From Pseudomonadota bacterium (GTDB taxonomy: Bacteria > Pseudomonadota > Alphaproteobacteria > Rhizobiales > Devosiaceae): DNA of 31,609 nt. The stretch spans positions 1 to 31,609 of the forward strand of contig JAEYXQ010000096.1 in the NCBI GenBank assembly GCA_023431205.1. Direction: 5' to 3'. Shown here one piece after another: positions 1 to 6,918 of this stretch. Position 1 is the stretch's first letter. Every line of letters begins with the position of its first letter. Position numbers and translations under genes: made by a program. The notes beneath the pieces were generated by a model. That model searched no databases, was not told the DNA's origin, and saw nothing but the letters and a program-made list of their open reading frames with translations.

Positions 1-1
1 C

Positions 2-286
2 TTCCCGCTCGCCACCCGTCGCCTCGCACAGATGCGCCAGCGGGTTGGCGCGCTGCCCATCATCGGCGTTGGCGGCATCCACTCCGCCACGACCGCGGTG
101 CAGAAGTTCGAGGCTGGTGCCAACGCCATCCAGCTCTATTCCGCGCTCGTCTTCGGCGGCCTCGACCTGCTCGAGCGCATCAAGCGCGGCCTCGTCACCG
201 CCGTTCGCACCGCGGGCAAGACCAGCATTGCCGAACTGTCCGGCACCCGCACCGACGACTGGGCCGCCGGCCGCGTCGGCCTCTAG
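2..286 (+). CDS. pyrD: Dihydroorotate dehydrogenase (quinone), C-terminal part
   Basis: This is the 3' end of a gene that starts before the window; the frame is open from base 2 to a TAG at 284-286. Class 2 dihydroorotate dehydrogenase oxidises dihydroorotate to orotate in pyrimidine synthesis and passes electrons to quinone at the inner membrane. The visible part begins FPLATRRLAQM and continues with PIIGVGGIHS and GANAIQLYSALVF, which match the FMN-phosphate binding loops at the end of the TIM barrel (GVGGI and the Q-x-Y-[ST] segment). The Ser/Cys catalytic base and the N-terminal membrane helix would lie outside the window. Its stop codon overlaps the stop of the convergent MATE gene by 4 bp. 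Confidence 0.93.
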   Translation, partial: FPLATRRLAQMRQRVGALPIIGVGGIHSATTAVQKFEAGANAIQLYSALVFGGLDLLERIKRGLVTAVRTAGKTSIAELSGTRTDDWAAGRVGL

Positions 287-1644
287 ACCGGCGCCACGAA
301 CAGGGCCGCGCGCCGCCGCTCCAGCGCCCACCAATAGATCGCGCCGCGCGCCAGGAACCAGCAATGGAGCGCGGCCCACAGCCCCCAATTGCCCAGCAGC
401 GGCTGCAGCACCATGGCGGCGGCGAGGAACACCACCAGCGAGGCCACCATGCCGTTGCGCATGGTGGTGTTCAGCGTCGTGCCGATCAGGATGCCGTCAT
501 AGACAAAGGCCGGCATGAAGGTCAGCGTCGCCACCACCGCGATGGGCAGATAGGTCAGCGCATAGGCCTGCACCTCGGCATTGGTGGTCATGAAGCCGAT
601 CAGCCACGGCCCCGACAGATACCAGGCTGCGCCCATCACGATGCTGATGCAGAGCCCCCACGCCATCGACAGCCGGTAGGCCTGGTCGAAGGCCGGCCGC
701 CAGTTGGCGCCCACCGCCTTGCCGGTCTGCTCGGCCGCCTGGGCGATGCCATCGAGGAAATAGCCGGCCACCATCAGCAGGTTCAGCAGCACCGCATTGG
801 CCGATAGCGCCACTTCGCCAATGCGCGAGCCTTGTGCGGCAAACCAGGCATAGGCGCCCATCAGCGCCGCCGAGCGGATCATCAGGTCCCGGCTCAGCCC
901 CAGCATTCGCGTCACCGCCGGCGCATGCAGCAGGTCCGGCACGCTAAGCCGGCGCAGCATCGCCGCGAGGCCGCCATAGTGGCGGACCAGCAGCGTCAGC
1001 CCCACACCGGCAGCAACCACCTGCCCGATCACCGTGGCGATCGCCGCTCCCGGCACGCCCCAGCCCAGCCCATGCACCATCCAGATGCTGAGCGTGATGT
1101 CGATCCCGTGCAGCAGCAGTTGCAGCAGCATGCCTGTCCGTGCCGCCGCCCGCCCGTAGAACCAGCCCAGCAGCGCGTAGTTCACCAGCGAGAACGGCGC
1201 CGACCAGATGCGCCAGAAGAAATAGTCCGCCAGCGCAGCGCCCGCTCCGGCCTCCGGCGCCAGCAGCGTCGTCGACAGCCACAGGATCGGCCACCACAGG
1301 GCGATCATCGCCACCCCGATGCCGACGCCGATCACCAGCGCCCGGCTCACATGCAGCAGGCCGTCCTGCGGATCGCGCGCCCCCACCGCCTGCGCCACCA
1401 GCCCGGCCGTGCCGATGCGCAGGAAATAGGCCAGCGAGAACAGAACGTCGAACACCAGCGCCCCCAGCACCAGCCCGCCCAGCAGGCCGGCGTCGCCCAG
1501 CCGTCCGATCACCACGATGTCGACCAGCCCCACCAGCGGCTCGGTGATGAAGGCGATAGAGGCAGGCAGGGCGATCCGCAGCACGTCGCCATGGCGAACC
1601 ACAAAGGGATGCTGCGGCCGCGCCGGCGGGGGAGTGGTGGTCAT
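283..1644 (-). CDS. MATE family efflux transporter (DinF type)
   Basis: A 453-residue inner-membrane protein with about 12 hydrophobic segments, the usual length for MATE (multidrug and toxic compound extrusion) proteins, which export organic cations or drugs in exchange for H+ or Na+. The start of the membrane domain (FITEPLVGLVDIVVIGRLGD) and the later PAFVYDGILIGTT segment resemble the DinF/NorM branch, in which TM1 carries a conserved acidic residue (here D42 in LVDIVVIG). It begins with ATG at 1644 and ends convergently with pyrD, overlapping it by 4 bp. No regulator is next to it, so the substrate cannot be told. The DinF-like subgroup is assigned from sequence feel rather than an alignment. 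Confidence 0.93.
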   Translation of the reverse strand: MTTTPPPARPQHPFVVRHGDVLRIALPASIAFITEPLVGLVDIVVIGRLGDAGLLGGLVLGALVFDVLFSLAYFLRIGTAGLVAQAVGARDPQDGLLHVSRALVIGVGIGVAMIALWWPILWLSTTLLAPEAGAGAALADYFFWRIWSAPFSLVNYALLGWFYGRAAARTGMLLQLLLHGIDITLSIWMVHGLGWGVPGAAIATVIGQVVAAGVGLTLLVRHYGGLAAMLRRLSVPDLLHAPAVTRMLGLSRDLMIRSAALMGAYAWFAAQGSRIGEVALSANAVLLNLLMVAGYFLDGIAQAAEQTGKAVGANWRPAFDQAYRLSMAWGLCISIVMGAAWYLSGPWLIGFMTTNAEVQAYALTYLPIAVVATLTFMPAFVYDGILIGTTLNTTMRNGMVASLVVFLAAAMVLQPLLGNWGLWAALHCWFLARGAIYWWALERRRAALFVAPV

Positions 1645-1719
1645 GATGTCCGAAAAAGCAGGAGACGCCGCCCGTCTTGTAGCGGCCGCTGCGTCCTGCG
1701 CAAGCGGCGCGGCGCGGCT

Positions 1720-2112
1720 CTAGCCTTCGCTGCGCCCCCGCGCCTCACGATTGTTCTGGTAGCGGCGCATCCCGGCAAACTCGGGCAGCCAGCTCTCGCG
1801 GCGCACTGTCCAGCACTCATAGGTCGGCACGAACTGGTCCGGCGCGTCGAGCACCCCCAGATGCAGTTCCACCTCGTCCTCACTCACCGCGAACACCGAC
1901 GAGCCGCATCGCGGGCAGAAATGCCGCCCGTGATAGCTGCTCGTCGGCCCCTTCACCGTCACCGCCGCAGCGGCAAACATCGCCGCGGCAAAGAACGGCG
2001 CGCCATGGTGCTTGCGACAGTCCATGCAATGGCAGATGCCCACCCGATAGGGCTCTCCCACCGCCTCCACCCGAACCGCCCCGCACAGGCACCCACCCGT
2101 CACCCGCTCCAT
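1720..2112 (-). CDS. GFA-domain (CENP-V/GFA) zinc protein
   Basis: A 130-residue protein of the glutathione-dependent formaldehyde-activating enzyme (GFA) fold. The family's zinc-binding cysteines are all present: GGCLCGAV gives C8 and C10, CHCMDC gives C27, C29 and C32, and FCPRCG gives C66 and C69. The start at 2112 is preferred over an upstream in-frame start at 2172 because GAGGAGG lies 6 nt before this ATG and the family normally begins just before the GGCLCG motif. Proteins of this fold are often annotated as S-(hydroxymethyl)glutathione synthases, but most members are uncharacterised, so the substrate is unknown. It sits upstream of the MATE gene on the same strand with a gap of about 75 bp and may be co-transcribed with it. 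Confidence 0.9.
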   Translation of the reverse strand: MERVTGGCLCGAVRVEAVGEPYRVGICHCMDCRKHHGAPFFAAAMFAAAAVTVKGPTSSYHGRHFCPRCGSSVFAVSEDEVELHLGVLDAPDQFVPTYECWTVRRESWLPEFAGMRRYQNNREARGRSEG

Positions 2113-2177
2113 CCGCACCTCCTCAGGCCGGCACCACCGTCCGTCCTCACCGCAAGGGCAGAATGCGCCCACACCGA

Positions 2178-2785
2178 CCCGCTGTCATCCTCACGACAGC
2201 GGGAACGATCCTGAGGTTTAGCGGTGGGCCCGACGCGGAGCGACCCGCCATGGAGTCGACCCTCCCCGCTGCCCAATGGCTGCTTTGCCGCGGCACCGCT
2301 GCAGACCGAGCAAAACAAGCCCGGCGTTCAGGATCGCTTCGGCAAGCCACCATAGTTCCACGCCCGCGATCCCCTTCTCCCCTCGCGGGAGAAGGTGCCC
2401 GAAGGGCGGATGAGGGGGGACGTCATCACGAGAGCGCCACGATCGCCCCACACCCACCCGCTGTCATCCCCGCGAAAGCGGGGACCCATCCTGAGGTTTC
2501 GCGATAGATCCCGACGCAGAGCGACCCGCCACGGCAGTCGACCCTCGCCGCTGCCCAATGGCTGCTTACTGCCGCTGCACCGCTGCGACCGAGGCAAAAC
2601 AAGCCCCCGCGTCCAGGATCGTTTCAACAAGCCACCATAGTTTCCCACGCGCGATCCCCTTCTCCCCTCGCGGGAGAAGGTGCCCGAAGGGCGGATGAGG
2701 GGGGGCCGTCATTACGAGAGCGCCACATCGCCCCACACCCACCGGCCGTCATCCCCAAAAGCGGGGACCCATCCTGAGATGCCCG
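2178..2785. repeat. Tandemly duplicated repeat block, no gene
   Basis: About 610 bp without a credible gene. A unit of about 282-285 bp occurs twice in tandem (roughly 2180-2461 and 2462-2746) and a third copy starts at 2747. Anchors: GCCCAATGGCTGCTT at 2271 and 2553, and GAAGGTGCCCGAAGGGCGG at 2391 and 2676. Each unit opens with a GTCATCC...GGGGACCCATCCTGAG element that relates it to the palindromic repeats at 16766, 21744 and 22015. The first unit opens with a perfect hairpin, CCCGCTGTC (2178-2186) with GACAGCGGG (2195-2203). The inner CCCCTTCTCCCCTCGCGGGAGAAGG part (described by position: 2371-2395 and 2656-2680) is a second hairpin. Non-coding genomic repeats. Confidence 0.85.
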
Positions 2786-2830
2786 GCAGCCGCAGTCCCC
2801 AGGACAACCCGGGCGGCACCCTCCACCGCA

Positions 2831-3466
2831 TCAGCCCGTCAGCACGATCCGCATCAGGTCGGCGGTGTTCTTGGCGCCCAGCTTTTCCATTACCCGCGCC
2901 CGGTGCACCTCGATGGTGCGCGGCGATATGCCGAGCTGCCGTCCGGCTTCCTTGTTGGATTGCCCGCTGGTGATCAACTGCAGCACTTCGCGCTCGCGCG
3001 GCGTCAGCCGGGCGAAATTCCGCAGCTCCACCGGCCGGTGCCCGGCTGGGGGCGGCGTGCGCGCCGCCTCCCGCCGCAGCGCCTCGCGCACCACCATCAG
3101 CAGGTGGTCGCTGTCGAGCGGCTTGCTCAGAACGTCGGTGGCGCCCAGCTTCATCGCCGTCACCGCCGCCTCCACCTGCGGCCCGTCGGCCAGCATCACC
3201 ACCGGGGTGCCGTGCTGCGCCCCGCGGATCCGGCTCAACAGCGCCAGACCGCTGTCCTGCCCGACCCTGAGGTTCAGCACCACCGCATCCGGCCGCCACC
3301 GCTCCAGCGCCGTCACGAACTGTGCCGCCTCGGAAAAATACCCGGTCTGGAACCCCTCCAGGCGGAACAGCACGCTCAGCGCTTCGCAGGTTTCGATGTC
3401 CCCGTCGACGATATGGATCAGCCGCTCACCGATACGATGCGAGTGGTAGTCGGCCTGGTCGCTCAT
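2831..3466 (-). CDS. FixJ-like LuxR-type regulator with degenerate receiver domain
   Basis: A 211-residue protein: receiver-like domain (about residues 15-130) and LuxR/FixJ helix-turn-helix (about 145-205, with LTPREREVLQLI and ISPRTIEVHRARVMEKL). The ATG at 3466 is chosen because AAGGAGG precedes it by 8 nt; the open frame extends further upstream, but without family similarity. The residue aligned with FixJ Asp54 is Asn65 (VVLNLRV; codon AAC), the FixJ VDDE pocket reads VDGD, and the conserved Ser/Thr is Ala, while the Lys of the SKP motif remains. It therefore probably works without phosphotransfer at the usual site. No kinase is adjacent. An inverted repeat, TTTTTCC-N6-GGAAAAA, at 3605-3624 lies about 140 bp upstream. 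The left-hand transposon is inserted about 190 bp upstream of its start, which could disturb its promoter. Confidence 0.88.
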   Translation of the reverse strand: MSDQADYHSHRIGERLIHIVDGDIETCEALSVLFRLEGFQTGYFSEAAQFVTALERWRPDAVVLNLRVGQDSGLALLSRIRGAQHGTPVVMLADGPQVEAAVTAMKLGATDVLSKPLDSDHLLMVVREALRREAARTPPPAGHRPVELRNFARLTPREREVLQLITSGQSNKEAGRQLGISPRTIEVHRARVMEKLGAKNTADLMRIVLTG

Positions 3467-3662
3467 TGCCGTTCCCTCCTTGGCCAGATGCGTCCGTCCC
3501 ACGCTTACCTGTCCCAACGGCCATCCGGCGACGGCGCAGCTCCATGCCCCATCATTCCGGCAAGCCCGGTAAAACGCGGATACACTGTGCACGAGGTGTG
3601 CGGATTTTTCCCGATCCGGAAAAACCCGGATGGACGCAGCACCTACGGGGTAGGCATATGAG

Positions 3663-3687
3663 CGGCATATTATACTTGCCGTACCCA
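3663..3687 (+). repeat. Left terminal inverted repeat, transposon 1
   Basis: Twenty-five bases identical to the reverse complement of 5731-5755. Its outward-facing strand contains a consensus TATAAT (3669-3674, minus strand), and its inward strand contributes the TTGCCG -35-like hexamer of the transposase promoter. Confidence 0.93.
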
Positions 3688-3704
3688 AATCGGTGTGTTA
3701 GACA
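3676..3704 (+). promoter_or_regulatory. Candidate transposase promoter, transposon 1
   Basis: TTGCCG (3676-3681) and TAGACA (3699-3704) are separated by 17 bp and stand 23 bp before the transposase ATG. The arrangement parallels the clearer promoter at the same place in transposon 2 (TTGACA/TAGAAT). Weak match to the sigma-70 consensus. Confidence 0.45.
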
Positions 3705-3726
3705 GGCTCTACAAGGAGTTAGGGCC

Positions 3727-4689
3727 ATGTCCGTTCTTTCCGCAAAGCACTTCCACGACGAAGCCGCCGCTTACAAGTTTGTAGAGGCGCGCGTTTGGGC
3801 CAATGGCGTCACTTGCCCGCACTGTGGCAACGCTGACGAAGCGAAGATCGGCACCCTCAAGGGCAAGTCCACCCGCGTCGGCGTCCGTAAGTGCTACGCT
3901 TGCCGCAAGCCCTTCACCGTCAAGGTTGGCACCATCTTTGAGAGCAGCCACGTTGCCCTGCACCTGTGGCTGCAAGCCATTTTCCTGATGGCTTCCTCTA
4001 AGAAGGGCATCAGCGCCAACCAGTTGCACCGCACCCTCGGCGTGACCCTCAAAACCGCTTGGTTCATGGCTCACCGCATCCGCGAAGCGATGCGCGAAGG
4101 CAACCTTGGCCCGCTCGGTGGCGCGGGTCAGATCGTGGAAGCGGACGAAACCTATTTCGGCAGCAAGACCAGCCGCCCTGAAATCCGCGCCAACACTGGT
4201 AAGCCCTACAAGAACCGTGGCGGTCTCTCGACCAAGCGCGCCGTTCTCGGTCTGGTGGAGCGCGGTGGCCGCGTCCGCACCTTCCACATCGAACAGGCAA
4301 CCAAGGTGAACGTGGCGCAGCTCGTGACCGAGAGCGTCCGCATCGAAAGCATCCTTATGACCGACGAAAGCCGCCTCTATACCGGCATGTCGGAAGTATT
4401 CGCCGGCCACTCCACCACCACCCACGGCGCGGGAGAATACGTCCGCTACGATGGCGAGGCGGTCATTCACTCCAACACCATCGAAAGTTACTTCTCGGTC
4501 TTCAAGCGCGGGATGCGCGGCACCTATCAGCACTGTGCCGAAAAGCACCTGCACCGCTATCTGGCGGAGTTCGATTTCCGCCATAACCGCCGCGTAGGCT
4601 TGGGCATGGGTGACGTTGCCCGCGCCGAAAGCATCCTGACTGGCGTAGTGGGCAAGCGGCTCACCTACGAAACAACTCGTACAAGGTGA
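3727..4689 (+). CDS. IS1595 family (ISXO2-like) DDE transposase
   Basis: A 320-residue transposase. The N-terminal zinc ribbon has C30-x2-C33 and C56-x2-C59, followed by a helix-turn-helix-like stretch (QLHRTLGVTLKTAWFMAHRIRE). The catalytic ISXO2-like domain shows VEADETY (D140), MTDESRLY (D213) and SNTIESYFSVFKRG (N250/E253), then the conserved HLHRYLAEFDFRHNRR. Such enzymes cut and join transposon ends with two metal ions. The ATG at 3727 has AAGGAG about 8 nt upstream; the frame is open back to 3322, but that part lies outside the element and does not resemble a transposase. All motifs are intact, so the protein looks functional. The stop overlaps the next small ORF by 4 bp (GTGA). Confidence 0.96.
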   Translation: MSVLSAKHFHDEAAAYKFVEARVWANGVTCPHCGNADEAKIGTLKGKSTRVGVRKCYACRKPFTVKVGTIFESSHVALHLWLQAIFLMASSKKGISANQLHRTLGVTLKTAWFMAHRIREAMREGNLGPLGGAGQIVEADETYFGSKTSRPEIRANTGKPYKNRGGLSTKRAVLGLVERGGRVRTFHIEQATKVNVAQLVTESVRIESILMTDESRLYTGMSEVFAGHSTTTHGAGEYVRYDGEAVIHSNTIESYFSVFKRGMRGTYQHCAEKHLHRYLAEFDFRHNRRVGLGMGDVARAESILTGVVGKRLTYETTRTR

Positions 4690-4883
4690 GAAACCCTATG
4701 GCGTCTGGCGACCCTCAAAATACCGGCCAAAAGCCAAAAGAAAGCGGCGGCGGAAAAGCCGAAAAGCTTAGCCAGAAAGAGCAGTCCGAGCGGTTTAAGC
4801 AAACCGCTCGGGAGCTTGAGGCTGATGAGAGTGGGGATAAATTTGAGCGGGTGGTTGAGGTTATAATTCCACGAAAGGGGTAA
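4686..4883 (+). CDS. Small hydrophilic protein downstream of transposase
   Basis: A 65-residue highly charged protein starting with GTG at 4686. GTGA overlaps the transposase stop, so translation is probably coupled; an in-frame ATG at 4698 is the alternative start. It is Lys/Gln/Glu-rich at the N terminus and then has SERFKQTARELEADESGDKF, a pattern I recall from small uncharacterised alphaproteobacterial proteins, sometimes near such transposases; that is memory, not a search. Its last 23 nt overlap the 3' end of the convergent passenger gene. The function is unknown; a transposition accessory or inhibitor is one possibility. Confidence 0.65.
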   Translation: MRNPMASGDPQNTGQKPKESGGGKAEKLSQKEQSERFKQTARELEADESGDKFERVVEVIIPRKG

Positions 4884-5715
4884 GCTCCTGCATAAAGCTC
4901 TTGGCTGCGTTCATTACCGCCTCCGCTTCCTCGGCGGTGTAGGTTTGTTTGGGATGGGCGGTGGGTGCCCGCCAAGCTCGGTTCAGAACCTCCAGAAATG
5001 AGTGGGCCCGATACCACCTGACTTGCTCGTCGCTACCCTTGGGCAACCTATCGATCTTGTCCTTCATGTTTCTGGCGATCACGCCCCAAGGTAGTCCTTT
5101 GCCATCCGCATCCTGGACCGCTGCTCCTATGCGAGGCCCGATGACTTGCATGGCGCTTTCTATCGCTCTCATTAGGTGGAATATTGAGGCAGTAAATCGA
5201 GATAGGGCGAAGCACTTTCCGGCCTCACTTATGTCTTCGGCAGCCTCTGGGAAAGCGTCAGCTACATCCGCCCCAAAAAGTGGCCGAGGTTGATCGAAAA
5301 ATGCCTCTCTGCTGCGCGGCAACATGAGGAATAGCTTGCCTTCCATGTCCTTGCCCAGAACGTCAACAATAGTTCTGGTGGCAGCAGACAGATTGCCTGC
5401 AACTTGTCCTTGTATATATAGACATCCATCGACAAGAGGCTGGTTATTGATGATATCACTGGCTTCTCGCGCACAGTACGCAGAGACATTCAAATCAAGA
5501 GAACGAACTATTTCTGCATACCGGGAGAACTTACTTCTTAGCATGTCAACCTGATCAGGCGCATAAGCGATCGGGTTAGTTTTATGATATTGGTTGAACG
5601 AACAAACGAAACTGTGCAGGTCCAACAGTTCACCTACGGCGTATTTTTCCACGAGGTCCAACAAGCTCCATAGCTTGCCGGGGTGATCCCATGGGTGCCC
5701 CCGGTCGGCGCTCAT
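4861..5715 (-). CDS. Transposon passenger: candidate HEPN-domain protein
   Basis: A 284-residue soluble protein inside transposon 1, opposite to the transposase. ATG at 5715 follows GGGAGG with 7 nt spacing, right next to the right terminal repeat. The family is not named, but the architecture is suggestive: a helical C-terminal half with CFALSRFTASIFHLMRAIES (about 170-190), then NRAWRAPTAHPKQTYTAEEA and a final helix. R249-x4-H254 fits the R-x4-6-H signature of HEPN ribonucleases, and the following TYTAEEAEAVMNAAKSFM helix resembles passenger proteins of the WRNPTMH type. Known HEPN proteins act in toxin-antitoxin and abortive-infection systems. RNase activity here is inference. The Asn that usually follows the Arg is Ala. 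Its A+T-richer composition suggests transfer. Confidence 0.75.
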   Translation of the reverse strand: MSADRGHPWDHPGKLWSLLDLVEKYAVGELLDLHSFVCSFNQYHKTNPIAYAPDQVDMLRSKFSRYAEIVRSLDLNVSAYCAREASDIINNQPLVDGCLYIQGQVAGNLSAATRTIVDVLGKDMEGKLFLMLPRSREAFFDQPRPLFGADVADAFPEAAEDISEAGKCFALSRFTASIFHLMRAIESAMQVIGPRIGAAVQDADGKGLPWGVIARNMKDKIDRLPKGSDEQVRWYRAHSFLEVLNRAWRAPTAHPKQTYTAEEAEAVMNAAKSFMQELTPFVEL

Positions 5716-5730
5716 CTAAGCGCCTCCCGA

Positions 5731-5755
5731 TGGGTACGGCAAGTATAATATGCCG
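5731..5755 (-). repeat. Right terminal inverted repeat, transposon 1
   Basis: A perfect inverted match of 3663-3687. It lies 15 bp before the passenger gene's start codon and carries an outward TATAAT at 5744-5749 on the plus strand. Confidence 0.93.
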
Positions 5756-5792
5756 CATATGAGCCTATTCAGCCAAAGGCAAGGAAAGCTTT

Positions 5793-5818
5793 CCCAATTA
5801 TATACTTGACAAAAGTGG
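5793..5818 (+). repeat. Left terminal inverted repeat, transposon 2
   Basis: Twenty-six bases matching the reverse complement of 8136-8161 except at two positions. The inner part supplies the TTGACA of the transposase promoter. The core TATAC-TTG is shared with the ends of transposon 1, pointing to related elements. Confidence 0.9.
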
Positions 5819-5833
5819 GGCTAGGCGTAGAAT
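5806..5833 (+). promoter_or_regulatory. Transposase promoter, transposon 2
   Basis: A perfect -35 TTGACA (5806-5811) within the terminal repeat, a 16-bp spacer and -10 TAGAAT (5828-5833), ending 22 bp before the transposase ATG, with GGGAGCG as ribosome binding site. Good sigma-70 match. Confidence 0.7.
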
Positions 5834-5855
5834 CCTAATCACTGGGAGCGAAGCC

Positions 5856-6836
5856 ATGAACCTCACCGACAAGATCTACCACGACGCCGAAGCAGCCCGC
5901 GAACACCTCGAAGCCATCCAGTGGCCGAACGGTCCCGTTTGCCCGCACTGCGGTTCGGTCGAGGGCATTGCCAAGGTCGAGGGCAAGAAGAAGGCTCACC
6001 GTCCCGGCCTCTACTACTGCAACGCTTGCAAGGGCCAGTTCACCGTCACCGTTGGCACCGTGTTTGAGCGCTCCAAAGTCCCGCTCAACAAGTGGGTTCT
6101 GGCTACGCACCTAATGGCTGCTGGCAAGAAGGGTACTTCCGCCCACCAGCTGCACCGCATGCTCGGCGTCACCTACAAGACCGCATGGTTCATGGAACAC
6201 CGCATCCGTGAGGCGATGGCCGAAACCGTGAAAACGTCTGGTCCGCTCGGCGGCGAGGGCAAGGTCGTGGAAGCCGACGAAACCTACATCGGCAAGCGCG
6301 ACCAGCCCCGCAAACTCTCTCGTGGCCGCAAGCCCACCTACACCAAGCGTGGCAGGTCAGGCGGCGCGATGAAGCGCACCGTTGTCGCTCTGGTCGAGCG
6401 CGGCGGCTCGGTCCGCTCGTTCCATGTCGAGAACGCTACCAAGGAAACCGTGCAGGAAATCCTGTTCACGAACGCTTCCCGCAAGTCCACGCTCTACACC
6501 GACGAAGCCCGCATCTACACCGTTCCCGGCAAGGACTTCGACCAGCACCGCACCGTCACCCACTCGACTGGCGAATATGTCCGCTACGAGGGCGACAAGG
6601 TGATCCACACCAACACCATCGAGAACGTGTTCTCGGTGTTCAAGCGCGGTATGCTCGGCACCTACCAGCACTGCGGCGAGGCTCACCTGCACCGCTACCT
6701 TGCCGAGTTCGATTTCCGCTACAACCGCCGCGCCGCGCTCGGCATCAACGATCAAGAGCGCCACGACATGCTGCTCGCTGCAATCCGTGGCAAGCGCCTC
6801 ACCTATCGGCGGATTGGTGAAGCCCGTAACCCCTAA
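5856..6836 (+). CDS. IS1595 family (ISXO2-like) DDE transposase
   Basis: A 326-residue transposase, clearly homologous to but distinct from that of transposon 1. Zinc ribbon: C29-x2-C32 and C55-x2-C58. Catalytic domain: VVEADETYIGK (D141), LYTDEARIY (D216) and HTNTIENVFSVFKRG (N253/E256), then HLHRYLAEFDFRYNRR. A Lys/Arg-rich insert after D141 (about 147-172) is longer than in its neighbour. The start at 5856 is fixed by the promoter and GGGAGCG upstream. All motifs are intact. The end overlaps a small lysine-rich ORF. The divergence between the two transposases and their different ends indicate two independent insertions rather than duplication of one element. Confidence 0.96.
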   Translation: MNLTDKIYHDAEAAREHLEAIQWPNGPVCPHCGSVEGIAKVEGKKKAHRPGLYYCNACKGQFTVTVGTVFERSKVPLNKWVLATHLMAAGKKGTSAHQLHRMLGVTYKTAWFMEHRIREAMAETVKTSGPLGGEGKVVEADETYIGKRDQPRKLSRGRKPTYTKRGRSGGAMKRTVVALVERGGSVRSFHVENATKETVQEILFTNASRKSTLYTDEARIYTVPGKDFDQHRTVTHSTGEYVRYEGDKVIHTNTIENVFSVFKRGMLGTYQHCGEAHLHRYLAEFDFRYNRRAALGINDQERHDMLLAAIRGKRLTYRRIGEARNP

Positions 6837-6918
6837 GCAGAAGATCAAGCGCTTGAAGCGTATCGCTAAGCGCTTGAAATCACAGCCTGTGAAAAGAACA
6901 AAACCGGATTCGGCATAG
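6817..6918 (+). CDS. Possible tiny lysine-rich ORF after transposase 2
   Basis: A 33-codon frame starting with GTG inside the end of the transposase gene and overlapping it by 20 nt. The product is strongly basic (KPVTPKQKIKRLKRIAKRLK...). It occupies the same place as the small ORF after transposase 1 but is not similar to it. No clear ribosome binding site is seen. It could be spurious, since the same bases may be the start of the structured RNA region. Confidence 0.35.
   Translation: MKPVTPKQKIKRLKRIAKRLKSQPVKRTKPDSA

Larger units (their letters stand above)
3655..5763. mobile_element. IS1595-type transposon 1 with passenger gene (3663-5755) and its target duplications
   Basis: The element proper is 2093 bp, from 3663 to 5755. 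Its ends are perfect 25-bp inverted repeats (3663-3687 and 5731-5755, beginning CGGCATATTATACTTG). The 8-bp direct repeat CATATGAG flanks it at 3655-3662 and 5756-5763, the duplication length known for the IS1595 family. The shared repeat can be read as up to GCATATGAGC, so the exact tip is uncertain by 1-2 bp. It carries an ISXO2-like transposase, a small overlapping ORF, and an oppositely oriented passenger gene with an HEPN-like motif. Perfect ends, intact genes and a clean duplication suggest a recent insertion. The passenger is visibly richer in A+T than the host genes. Confidence 0.92.

Noticed and set aside
832..2214. A 460-codon plus-strand frame opposite the MATE and GFA genes
   Set aside because: The product is Gln/His/Arg-rich as expected of a shadow frame, and it crosses two genes with clear family motifs.
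2178..2785. CRISPR array
   Set aside because: The repeats are only two to three, about 283 bp apart and of composite structure; there are no regular 25-40 bp repeats with unique spacers and no cas genes.
3322..3726. N-terminal extension of transposase 1
   Set aside because: It lies partly outside the element, lacks family similarity and has no ribosome site; the ATG at 3727 has a good one.
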